From Akkermansiaceae bacterium UBA2381 (GTDB taxonomy: Bacteria > Verrucomicrobiota > Verrucomicrobiia > Verrucomicrobiales > DEV007): DNA of 64,000 bases. Under the pieces are notes generated by a model that made no database searches, was not told the DNA's origin, and was given only the letters and a program-made list of their open reading frames with translations. The stretch spans positions 62,001-126,000 of the forward strand of contig DDSV01000048.1 of NCBI GenBank assembly GCA_002344215.1, read 5' to 3'. This document shows positions 16,601 to 24,047 of the stretch, one piece after another (within the stretch, counting starts at the first letter, position 1; each line of letters begins with the position of its first letter). The position numbers and the translations under genes were made by a program.

Positions 16601-18328
16601 GGGATCGAACCGCTCGTCGAGGCCGATCCGGCGCGCGCCCTCGCCCTCGTAGGACGCACGCCCTGGCCGAACCTGAAGGATTTCCTCACCCGCCGCGCCG
16701 CAGTCTTCCCCGAAGGACGCGAGGCCATCTTGTCCTCCCTGACCCAGGCCAAACAACCCGATGATTTCGCGAACCGGGCCGGCCAATTCCTCACCGCCCT
16801 CGCGAGCCTGCCTCCGGTCGAGAAACCGGCGGGATGGGACGCGGCCAAGGCGCACGGGAAGACCCTGACCAAAGACAAACCGGCGGTCAGCGACGCCCTC
16901 GCCAAACTCGGGGTGCGCTTCGGCGATGCCGAATGGTTCCCGCAGTGGCGCGAGGTCGCCCGGAACGAGAAGTCGTCCGCAACCGCCCGGATCGAGGCGA
17001 TCGTGCTGCTCGGAGCCGGGAGCGATCCCGAACTCGGCACGCTCGCCCGCGAGTTGCTCGCCGTGCCCGCACTGCAACCCGCCGCGGTGACCGCCCTGCG
17101 CCAGCATCCCGGAGCCGAAACCGCCGGGGCGATCGTGCCGCGCCTCGCGGGTTTCCCCCTCACCCTCCGCAACGAGGCGATCAACCTCCTCGCCGCGAAG
17201 CCGGAGTCGGCGCTCGTCCTCCTCAAGGCGGTCGATGCGAAGACGCTGCCTTCCTCGCTCGTCTCGCCGGTGCTGCTCGATCAGTTCGCCCGCTTCAAGA
17301 ATCCTGACATTGACACCTTGATCTCGAAGAACTGGGTGCGCGGCGGGGCCGGAGTCGATCTCGCCCAGCTCGCCGCCTCGATCGAGTCGTGGAAGAAGAA
17401 ACTGAGCACCAACGTCATGGCCAAGGCAGATGCCTCGCGCGGGCGCCAGACCTTCACGATGACCTGCGGCACCTGCCACCAGCTCTTCGGCGAAGGCATC
17501 GCCCTCGGTCCCGATCTCACCGGATCAAACCGCGCCGATCTCGCCTACGTGCTCGAGAATGTGCTCGCGCCGAGCTCGGTGGTGGGCAAAGACTACCTCC
17601 TCCACATCTTCTCGATGAAGGACGGATCAACCCTCAGCGGCATGGTCCGCGGCGAGACACCCGAGTTCGCCAAACTCGCCCTGCCCGGCGGGGCGGCGGT
17701 AGATGTGAAGCTCGCCGACGTCGCGAAGCGCGAGGAGATCCCGCAGTCGCTCATGCCTCCGGGGCTCTTCGACGCGCTGCCGCTTGAGCAGGTCGCCGAT
17801 CTCGTGAAGTATCTCTCGAGTCCCGCCCAGGTGCCCCTGCCGGGCGAAAAGCCCGCCGATTCCGCGAGCTCCGTCGCGGCCCCGGCCGCCGGAGTTACCC
17901 GCATCGAAGGCGAGGACCTCATCGAAAAGGCCTTCGTGAAGCTTGGCAACGTGAAACCCCAGGGCATGTCGGGATTCGGTCCGGCCTGGTCGGGGAACCG
18001 CCAGCTCTGGTGGACGGGCGGCCAGCCCGGCGAGGTCCTCACCCTGAAGGTCCCGGGCCTGAAGCCGGGCACCTATGATCTCACCCTGTTCCCGACGACC
18101 GCCCACGACTACGGGGCGTTCCGCGTCGCCATCAACGGCCAGCTCAAGGAGGCCGATCTTTACGACGAAAAGGTCCTCCCCGCCGCGCCGATCCACTTTG
18201 AAAAGGTGAATGTCAGTCCGGGCGAGCCGCTCCAGATCGACGTGCATCTCACGGGGGCAAATCCCCTGGCGAAGCCCAGCTATATGTTCGGGCTCGACCG
18301 CATCGAGGTGGCGCCGGTGAAGAAATGA
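13658..18328 (+). CDS. Giant secreted PVC-type heme-binding protein: FG-GAP repeats, dehydrogenase propeller, HEAT-like, cytochrome c, sugar-binding-like end
   Basis: A 1,556-residue exported protein with signal peptide (MKTLRRFLLPVCALSWILISSSAATA). Residues about 40-390 carry at least six calcium-binding FG-GAP/VCBS-type loops (GDLNGDGKPDLAYG, HDVNGDGKNDVLV, GDLNGDGRADVIE, HDLDGDGDMDIVT, ADMDGDGRMDFVT, ADLNGDSRPDVVS). Residues about 430-830 match the PVC membrane-bound dehydrogenase-type propeller (PEGFSVDLIAAEPQITQPIAM, GRLWVIEGHTYP). A helical, HEAT-like region follows to about 1,240. A heme site CGTCH lies at 1270-1274 with GPDLTGSNRADLAYVLENVLAPS, the Planctomycete/Verrucomicrobia heme-binding domain. 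The C-terminal ~140 residues look like a small beta-sandwich (TRIEGEDLI, LKVPGLKPGTYDLTLFP). The substrate is unknown; sugar-derived compounds are a guess. Confidence 0.88.
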   Translation: MKTLRRFLLPVCALSWILISSSAATAADAWESRTLVPNFHAEGGAVGDLNGDGKPDLAYGPFWFAGPDFVEAKRFTTGEPFVAEKGYSDNFFAFIHDVNGDGKNDVLVYGFPGKEARLYLNPGDPASSSDWKMFAIADQVANESPHFIDLIPGGLPEIVGAREQAYGYYEAGADPTQPWTWHAISETGEAATPFGHGLGVGDLNGDGRADVIEKAFWYEQPADPAKGPWQKHKWAHLPYGGGGAQILVHDLDGDGDMDIVTSYNAHGYGLGWFEQYEPGKFEKYELMGESSTQNPYGLAFSQMHALALADMDGDGRMDFVTGKRHLAHQGKDPGGLGEPVLYWFRNTLDADKKIEFVPHFIHNDSGVGVEVKVADLNGDSRPDVVSSSKKGLTIHVQKDATALSATALERWKVPGGRPQDGYGSGLSPKDALARMELPEGFSVDLIAAEPQITQPIAMNFDSRGRLWVIEGHTYPVRDPGNYNEGKDRILIFEDGDGDGTFETRKVFAEKINLASGIAIGFGGVYVGAAPYFLFYPDKDQNDLPDGEPEILLDGWGYEDTHETLNAFTWGPDGWLYGCHGVFTHSKVGKPGTPEEEREKINAGVWRFHPVTKEFEVYAHGTSNPWGVDFDARGDFFITACVIPHFYHLSQGGRYQRQAGQHFDPWTFDDIKTIADHAHYAGNWTDVRTKGPMAPADTSALGGGHAHCGLVLYQADVFPPQYRGDAFFHNLHGHRMVRESIERDGSGNVVRHRPDFLLSNHHDHIGVGILLGPDGAIYFSEWTDPQTCHHRDVEIWDRSNGRLYRVRHGEAKSTALKLAETSDTDLVALLANVNVFYSRQAQRLLQERAAAGKLDQAATEKAFAAFESEHAASVELRLRALWARHSCGLIDEGRLLALLDDPEENLRGWAVTLLGEKKTALSAPALAKLEAMAAGDYSLFVRRHLASLLQRLPLEQRWKIAEGLIGHSRSTNDRNLPLLCWYGIEPLVEADPARALALVGRTPWPNLKDFLTRRAAVFPEGREAILSSLTQAKQPDDFANRAGQFLTALASLPPVEKPAGWDAAKAHGKTLTKDKPAVSDALAKLGVRFGDAEWFPQWREVARNEKSSATARIEAIVLLGAGSDPELGTLARELLAVPALQPAAVTALRQHPGAETAGAIVPRLAGFPLTLRNEAINLLAAKPESALVLLKAVDAKTLPSSLVSPVLLDQFARFKNPDIDTLISKNWVRGGAGVDLAQLAASIESWKKKLSTNVMAKADASRGRQTFTMTCGTCHQLFGEGIALGPDLTGSNRADLAYVLENVLAPSSVVGKDYLLHIFSMKDGSTLSGMVRGETPEFAKLALPGGAAVDVKLADVAKREEIPQSLMPPGLFDALPLEQVADLVKYLSSPAQVPLPGEKPADSASSVAAPAAGVTRIEGEDLIEKAFVKLGNVKPQGMSGFGPAWSGNRQLWWTGGQPGEVLTLKVPGLKPGTYDLTLFPTTAHDYGAFRVAINGQLKEADLYDEKVLPAAPIHFEKVNVSPGEPLQIDVHLTGANPLAKPSYMFGLDRIEVAPVKK

Positions 18329-18332
18329 TCGC

Positions 18333-18359
18333 GGGGGCTCCGATTCATCGCAAGCCCCC
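18333..18359. terminator. Possible bidirectional terminator between convergent genes
   Basis: GGGGGCT (18333-18339) can pair with AGCCCCC (18353-18359), leaving a 13-base loop. It lies 5 bases after the giant heme-protein gene and 22 bases before the stop of the convergent DUF2231 gene. Only a short T run follows, so efficiency is uncertain. Confidence 0.4.
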
Positions 18360-18380
18360 TTAACGGAATCCAATCCACTA

Positions 18381-19286
18381 TCACTCCGTCTTCGCCCCGT
18401 CCCAGATCCAGCGCATGATCGCGAGGGTCTCCTCGGGGGTGAGGCGGTCTTTTCCATCCGGAGGCATCGCGATGTCGTGATCGTCGGGAACCGTGATCGA
18501 TTCGACCAGGTAACTTTCAACCGCGTTGCCCTTGACGATGGGATCGAGCTCGCTTTCTCCGGCGGTGAAGAGTCCCTCGACCGTGTCCATGCGGTAGTCA
18601 CCCTTCTGCTTTTCCGGGCCGTGGCATTGGTAACACTTCGCTTCGAAAATGGGCTGGATTAGATCACCGTAGGTTCCGGATGAAGCAAGCCCCGTCGTCG
18701 CTTCATCCTTTTTCGAGGAATCCGCCCACTTCTGAACCCAGTCCGGAGCATTCTCGAAGAGATACTTGGACCCGTGTGTCAGATTTCCTCCCCCATGTCC
18801 CGCGATCGAGAGCAGGACCATATCCGTGATCAGCAGGAAACGATAGAATGACAGCGGCAACTTCCCCGGAACCTTCCGGAAGATGGCCAGATGCACGAGG
18901 GCGGCAATCACCGTCACCCCTCCCACGGCAATGCCGAACCAGCGGTGTTCTTCGAGCGTTTCGGGTTCATAACCGCCTCCCTCGGCCCGGAAGATCCCGA
19001 GCATCACGACCACCACCGCACTGAGGGCACTGAAGATCAGAACGACTCCGATCGCGCGGCGCAGTTGTATGCTGGGGCGCAGAAAATGATACCCCTCGAG
19101 GATCACGGCCATCAGGACAAATCCGATCGGAAGATGCAGGGTGACGGTGTGAAAGGGAGCCAGAAAGGCCCGCCAGTCGAATCCTCCACCCGCTTCCGAT
19201 GCCCCGCTCTCCGCCCCGGAGGCCAATCCGGCGAGACAGAGGGTGACTAACAGAAACACATTGACGACCTGCTTCGTTTGCTTCAT
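18381..19286 (-). CDS. DUF2231 membrane protein with C-terminal cytochrome c domain
   Basis: From the ATG at 19286 (MKQTKQVVNVFLLVTLCLAGLASG, a signal peptide) the product has 301 residues. FHTVTLHLPIGFVLMAVILEGY is the hallmark first helix of DUF2231, followed by three more membrane helices (AIGVVLIFSALSAVVVVMLGIF, WFGIAVGGVTVIAALVHLAIF, FYRFLLITDMVLLSIAG) and GHGGGNLTHG. The C-terminal ~100 residues are a planctomycete-type cytochrome c: IFEAKCYQCHGPEKQKGDYRMDT with a CxxCH heme site, then DIAMPPDGKDRLTPEE and IMRWIWDGA. It is probably an inner-membrane electron-transfer component with its heme domain outside. The gene is convergent with the giant heme protein and divergent from the DUF1549 gene at 19465. 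Confidence 0.9.
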   Translation of the reverse strand: MKQTKQVVNVFLLVTLCLAGLASGAESGASEAGGGFDWRAFLAPFHTVTLHLPIGFVLMAVILEGYHFLRPSIQLRRAIGVVLIFSALSAVVVVMLGIFRAEGGGYEPETLEEHRWFGIAVGGVTVIAALVHLAIFRKVPGKLPLSFYRFLLITDMVLLSIAGHGGGNLTHGSKYLFENAPDWVQKWADSSKKDEATTGLASSGTYGDLIQPIFEAKCYQCHGPEKQKGDYRMDTVEGLFTAGESELDPIVKGNAVESYLVESITVPDDHDIAMPPDGKDRLTPEETLAIMRWIWDGAKTE

Positions 19287-19464
19287 CCGCGCTTTATGGG
19301 GAGAAAAGGCCGGTGATGCAATCTCCTGACAAAAAACGCAGAGATTATGCAAAGATCCGCCCGCATCTGGGGTCTCCCCCGGGACCCGGGGGCTGGCCTC
19401 ATCCGTGTACTCCCCGTCAGGATTTTGGCTTTGGTTCCGCGAGTGAATATGACACAGTTCCGCG

Positions 19465-22400
19465 ATGGTCCCTTCCCCCGGCAAGACCTTGTTCCTCAGT
19501 GGCGCGATTTTCGCCGCCCTTCACCCCGGCTGTTTCGCGGGGGAGACTGTCCGCTTCAACCGGGACGTCCTCCCCATCCTGTCGGATAAGTGTTTTCATT
19601 GCCACGGACCCGACGGAGGATCCCGCAAGGCCGACCTCCGTCTCGATGAAGAATCCTTCCTGACCCGCGAGGCGGAAAGCGGCCTCGCCCTGGTGTCTCC
19701 GGGAGATCCGGAAAAGAGCGAGCTCATTTATCGAATCACCTCGAAGGAGGACGACGAGGTGATGCCACCACCGGAGGATGCCAAACAGCTGACTCCGAAG
19801 GAGAAGGAGATCCTGTCGGCCTGGGTAAAGAGCGGTGCCGAGTGGGAGGGTCACTGGTCCTTCTCCCCGCCGGTCCGTCCGGCCACTCCCGACTCGCCGG
19901 AGGCCGTTTCCCCCATTGATGCGTTCATCCTCGAGCGCCTCGCCAGGGAAGAGATCGTCCCTGCCGCACCCGCTGATCCGGCGACCTGGCTGCGCCGCGC
20001 CTCCCTCGACCTCACCGGTCTTCCGCCCGATCCTGACACCACCACTAACTTCCTCGCAGACCTCGACTACGAAGCCGCGGTGGATGCTCTCCTCGCGAGC
20101 CCCCGCTATGGCGAACGTATGGCCTGGGACTGGCTCGAAGCAGCCCGTTACGCCGATACTCACGGCTATCAGAAAGACAATCTCCGCTCGATGTGGGCCT
20201 GGCGCGACTGGGTCGTGAAGGCCTACAACGAGAACCAGCCCTTCGACCAGTTCACGATCGAGCAACTCGCCGGTGATCTGCTTCCTTCACCGACGACCTC
20301 GCAACTCGTCGCGACCGGATTCAATCGCAACCATCGCATCAACGCCGAGGCCGGTGCGATCGACGAGGAATACCGCACTGAGTATGTCATCGACCGCGTC
20401 GACACCACCGCGACCGTCTGGATGGGTCTCACGGCGGGTTGCTCGCGATGCCATGACCACAAATTCGATCCGCTCACTCAACGGGAGTTTTTCGAGCTCG
20501 CCGCCTTTTTCAACAACATCGATGAGAAGGGAGCCGATGGGGTCGCCCTGACCGCGGTGCCCGATCTCGAAATTGATGTCCCCGGTTTTGAAGAGAAGAT
20601 GGCCGAAGCGTCAGCTTCCCTCGCGGCATCGGAGAAGGCTCTCATTAAAAAAGCGGAGGAGCTCAGCGGTGAATACGATCAATGGCTCGTCCGGGAGCTG
20701 GAGATCCTCGAGTCTGAAAACTATTGGCTCGTTACCGAACCCGCGAAGGTACGGGGTGACTCCGCCGACTCGACCTTCACCCCCCTGCCGGACCGTTCCT
20801 TCCTCTTTGGTGGAACCGTTCCGCTCAATGACACCCACCGCCTCACCATCAAAACGGAGCATCCCCTTTCCGTGAGTTCAATCAGGCTTGAAGCGCTTCC
20901 CCATTCCGATCTCACTGATGGCTCCCTCTCGCCAAGCTTCAAAGGGGACTTTCTTCTTTCGGAGATTCAACTCCTGAGGAACGGAAAGCCGGTCATTCCC
21001 GAATCCGCCAGGGCTACCCATGAGTCTCCGGGGCGCCCCGTCTCCGACGCCATCGACGGAGATCCTCTCAGCGGATGGTCAGTCGGGGGAGGTAAAACGA
21101 AGAGTGTCAGCGCCGTCTTTACCCTGACAGAACCACTTCTCATCGATCCTGCTGACGATCTTGAGATCTCCCTTGCCTACCTTTCCCGGGAAGAGCAGTA
21201 TTTTATCGGGCGCTTCCGCGTCAGCCTTGCGGTCGGGACTCCGGTCAAAGACGAACTCACCCAAACCCTGAGCACGGCGTTGACCTCCGGCTCACGCAAG
21301 GTTCTTGTGCAGGAGTTTCGTGAACGCTCACCGGCACTGGCAGAACTCCGCCGCGAGCGGGACGCGGCTCGTGAGTCGCTTGAGGCGGCGCGCGCGGCCT
21401 CGAAAACGCGGGTCATGGTGATGCGTGAACGTGCCGGTGATCCTCGTCCCACGCATGTCCTCGGACGGGGACTCTACGATCAGCCCGGAGAGTTGGTCCA
21501 TCCGAATGTGCCCGCTTTTCTCTCTCTCCCGCTCCCGGAAGAGGGAAGTCGCAACCGTCTCACCCTCGCCCGCTGGCTCGTTGATCCCCGGCATCCTCTG
21601 ACCGCCCGCGTTACCGTGAACCGCCTCTGGCAGCAGTTCTTCGGGACCGGTCTTGTCGCCACCCCGGAGGACTTCGGTCGTCAGGGCGAACAGCCGAGCC
21701 ACCCGGAGTTGCTCGACCACCTCGCGCTTGAATTCATCGAAAGCGGCTGGGATCTCAAGGCGCTGATTCGCCGCATCGTTCTCTCTGACGCCTACCGCCG
21801 CAGCTCCGCCATCCCCTACGAGATGATCGAGCGCGACCCGCGCAACCGCCTCCTCGCACGGGGCCCGAGGAAGCGTCTCCCCGCACCGGCGATCCGGGAT
21901 CAGGCACTCCTCGCGGGCGGTCTCCTTGTTGAAAAAGTCGGCGGTCCTCCCGTGCGACCCGAGCAACCCGGAGGGCTCTGGGAAGCGGTCGCCGGCGTCA
22001 ACGGCAACACGACGCGTTACGTCGCCGATACCGGGGAGGGCCGGTTCCGGCGCAGTCTCTACACCCTCTGGAAGCGCAGCGTCCCGCCCCCTAACATGCT
22101 CCTCTTCGACTCCGCCGGACGCGAAATGTGTTCCGTCCGGAGCGGAAGCACCAACACCCCGCTCCAGGCTCTCGTGACCTTGAATGATCCGAATTTTTCA
22201 ATGCCGGCACTTACCTTCGCCCGGCATTCTCTCGACAATAAAAACCTGGACGATGCGGCCCGTCTTTCCGCGATGTGGCAACGGCTCCTCGTCGGCGAAC
22301 CCTCGACGGACGAGTTGAAGATCCTCCGCGCGGCCCTCGATGATCACCGGATCCGTTACCGCGAGACCCCGGCGCTCGCAGGGGAAAGAACCGCTCCGCT

Positions 22401-22509
22401 CTCCATCAAGCTGTCGCAGCCCGCACCCGAAGATCCCGTCGAACTCGCCGCCTGGACCGAAATCGCGGAGATTCTCCTGAACCTCGACGCGACCCTGTCT
22501 CCCCGATGA
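19465..22509 (+). CDS. PSD1/DUF1549-DUF1553 cytochrome-domain protein, first copy
   Basis: A 1,014-residue exported protein of the planctomycete/verrucomicrobial PSD1 type. The N-terminus has a short signal segment, then the PSCyt1 heme domain (ILSDKCFHCHGPDGGSRKADLRLDEE, CxxCH). The DUF1549 domain is next (PIDAFILERLAREEI, WLRRASLDLTGLPPD, DALLASPRYGERMAWDWLEAARYADTHGYQ). A central insertion of about 300 residues contains a beta-sandwich-like stretch and a coiled-coil-like helix. The DUF1553 domain closes the protein (LARWLVDPRHPLTARVTVNRLWQQFFGTGLV, EDFGRQGEQPSHPELLDHLA, NTPLQALVTLNDP). Such genes pair with DUF1501 genes, as here at 22529. The pair is thought to act in outer-compartment redox or polymer processing, but the substrate is unknown. 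Confidence 0.92.
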   Translation: MVPSPGKTLFLSGAIFAALHPGCFAGETVRFNRDVLPILSDKCFHCHGPDGGSRKADLRLDEESFLTREAESGLALVSPGDPEKSELIYRITSKEDDEVMPPPEDAKQLTPKEKEILSAWVKSGAEWEGHWSFSPPVRPATPDSPEAVSPIDAFILERLAREEIVPAAPADPATWLRRASLDLTGLPPDPDTTTNFLADLDYEAAVDALLASPRYGERMAWDWLEAARYADTHGYQKDNLRSMWAWRDWVVKAYNENQPFDQFTIEQLAGDLLPSPTTSQLVATGFNRNHRINAEAGAIDEEYRTEYVIDRVDTTATVWMGLTAGCSRCHDHKFDPLTQREFFELAAFFNNIDEKGADGVALTAVPDLEIDVPGFEEKMAEASASLAASEKALIKKAEELSGEYDQWLVRELEILESENYWLVTEPAKVRGDSADSTFTPLPDRSFLFGGTVPLNDTHRLTIKTEHPLSVSSIRLEALPHSDLTDGSLSPSFKGDFLLSEIQLLRNGKPVIPESARATHESPGRPVSDAIDGDPLSGWSVGGGKTKSVSAVFTLTEPLLIDPADDLEISLAYLSREEQYFIGRFRVSLAVGTPVKDELTQTLSTALTSGSRKVLVQEFRERSPALAELRRERDAARESLEAARAASKTRVMVMRERAGDPRPTHVLGRGLYDQPGELVHPNVPAFLSLPLPEEGSRNRLTLARWLVDPRHPLTARVTVNRLWQQFFGTGLVATPEDFGRQGEQPSHPELLDHLALEFIESGWDLKALIRRIVLSDAYRRSSAIPYEMIERDPRNRLLARGPRKRLPAPAIRDQALLAGGLLVEKVGGPPVRPEQPGGLWEAVAGVNGNTTRYVADTGEGRFRRSLYTLWKRSVPPPNMLLFDSAGREMCSVRSGSTNTPLQALVTLNDPNFSMPALTFARHSLDNKNLDDAARLSAMWQRLLVGEPSTDELKILRAALDDHRIRYRETPALAGERTAPLSIKLSQPAPEDPVELAAWTEIAEILLNLDATLSPR

Positions 22510-22528
22510 TGCAACCCTCTTTCGTGTC

Positions 22529-23932
22529 ATGTTAGATTCCACCCGCCGCCAGTTTCTCGGACAAGGATCGCGTCTCGCCCTTGGCTCCATTGCTCTGGAG
22601 GCCCTGCTTCGCGAGGGAGCTCTGGCTGCCCCCTCGCCGCAGGCAAAGGCCAAACGCGTCATCTACCTCTGCCAGTCAGGGGCCCCTTCCCAGATCGATC
22701 TTTTTGATCATAAACCTGCGTTGGAGAAGCGATTTAATGAGGACCTCCCCGCCTCGATCCGGCAGGGGCAGCGGCTCACGACGATGACTTCGGGACAGGA
22801 CCGGTTTCCCATCGCACCCTCGATCTTCAAATTCTCCCGTCACGGACAATGCGGTGCGACGGTGAGTGAACTGATGCCCCACCTCGCTTCAGTCTCGGAT
22901 GACCTCTGCTACATCAAGTCAATGTTTACCGAAGCGATCAATCACGATCCCGCGATCACCTTCCTGCAAACGGGAGCGCAGCAGGCGGGTCGTCCGAGTT
23001 TCGGCTCATGGATCAGCTACGGTCTCGGGACGGAGAACGAGAACCTGCCCGCTTTTGTGGTCCTCCTTTCCCGCGGAAGCGGGCGCCCCAACTGTCAGCC
23101 GCTTTACGACAGACTCTGGGGGAGTGGATTCCTTCCCTCCCGGCATCAGGGGGTAAAATTTCTCTCCTCCGGTGATCCGGTTCTCTACCTGAAGAATCCC
23201 CCCGGCGTGAGCGATGCCGGACGCCGGCGAAACCTGGATGCGATTGCCGAACTGAACGGTTCGAATCACGAAGCCTTCGGTGACCCGGAAACGCTCACCC
23301 GCATCGCCCAATATGAAATGGCGGCCCGCATGCAGACTTCCGTTCCCGATGCGGCCGATCTCTCCGGCGAACCGCAGTCAACCTTCGACCTCTACGGACC
23401 CGAGGCCCGGGTCCGGGGCAGCTACGCCTACCACTGTCTTCTCGCGCGCCGCCTCATCGAGCGCGACGTTCGCTTTGTGCAACTCTTTCACATGGGATGG
23501 GACCAGCACAACGCCCTCCCCAAGCAGATCCGCGGGCAATGCCGCGACACCGATCAGCCTTCGGCTGCGCTCATCACCGATCTCAAGCAGCGCGGTCTCC
23601 TCGACGACACTCTCGTGATCTGGGGCGGCGAATTCGGGCGCACCGTCTACAGCCAGGGTGAACTCACCGCCGACAACTACGGACGGGATCATCACCCCCG
23701 TTGTTTCACTCTCTGGCTCGCCGGAGCAGGGATCAAGGCCGGACACACTCATGGCGCGACCGACGATTTTTCCTATAACATCACGGAGGATCCCGTTCAC
23801 ATTCATGACCTGAATGCGACGCTTCTGCATCTGTTGGGGATAGATCACGAACGCCTCACCCATCGGTATCAGGGCAGGGACTTCCGGCTCACCGACGTGC
23901 ACGGTGAGGTGGTGCGGGGGATTCTGGGGTGA
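22529..23932 (+). CDS. DUF1501 (sulfatase-like) exported protein, first copy
   Basis: A 467-residue protein with a twin-arginine-type N-terminus (TRRQFLGQGSRLALGSIALEALL) and the DUF1501 fold, a distant alkaline-phosphatase/sulfatase relative. Visible family blocks are GAPSQIDLFDHKPALEK, RHGQCGATVSELMPHLASV, SMFTEAINHDPAITFLQTG, RPSFGSWISYGLG, LITDLKQRGLLDDTLVIWGGEFGRT, NYGRDHHPRCFTLWLAGAGIKAG and HLLGIDHERLTHRYQGRDFRLTD. The Asp/His/Glu cluster in GGEFGR and GRDHHP is the probable metal site. It starts 19 bases after the PSD1 gene and should be co-transcribed. The substrate is unknown. Confidence 0.92.
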   Translation: MLDSTRRQFLGQGSRLALGSIALEALLREGALAAPSPQAKAKRVIYLCQSGAPSQIDLFDHKPALEKRFNEDLPASIRQGQRLTTMTSGQDRFPIAPSIFKFSRHGQCGATVSELMPHLASVSDDLCYIKSMFTEAINHDPAITFLQTGAQQAGRPSFGSWISYGLGTENENLPAFVVLLSRGSGRPNCQPLYDRLWGSGFLPSRHQGVKFLSSGDPVLYLKNPPGVSDAGRRRNLDAIAELNGSNHEAFGDPETLTRIAQYEMAARMQTSVPDAADLSGEPQSTFDLYGPEARVRGSYAYHCLLARRLIERDVRFVQLFHMGWDQHNALPKQIRGQCRDTDQPSAALITDLKQRGLLDDTLVIWGGEFGRTVYSQGELTADNYGRDHHPRCFTLWLAGAGIKAGHTHGATDDFSYNITEDPVHIHDLNATLLHLLGIDHERLTHRYQGRDFRLTDVHGEVVRGILG

Positions 23933-24047
23933 GGAGAATCATGGACGTACCGGACTGAGTCAGCCAAACCACTGCGGGAACCCGACCACTCCGATAACGC
24001 GTTTTCGGGTCTCGCCAGCCTTGCCTTTTTCTGCCAAACTTTAACGA

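Noticed and set aside
13553..17479. Long open frames opposite the giant heme-protein gene
   Set aside because: They mirror the coding frame of a protein with clear domains; the translated text is low-complexity Gly/Val/Glu/Arg and has no family match.
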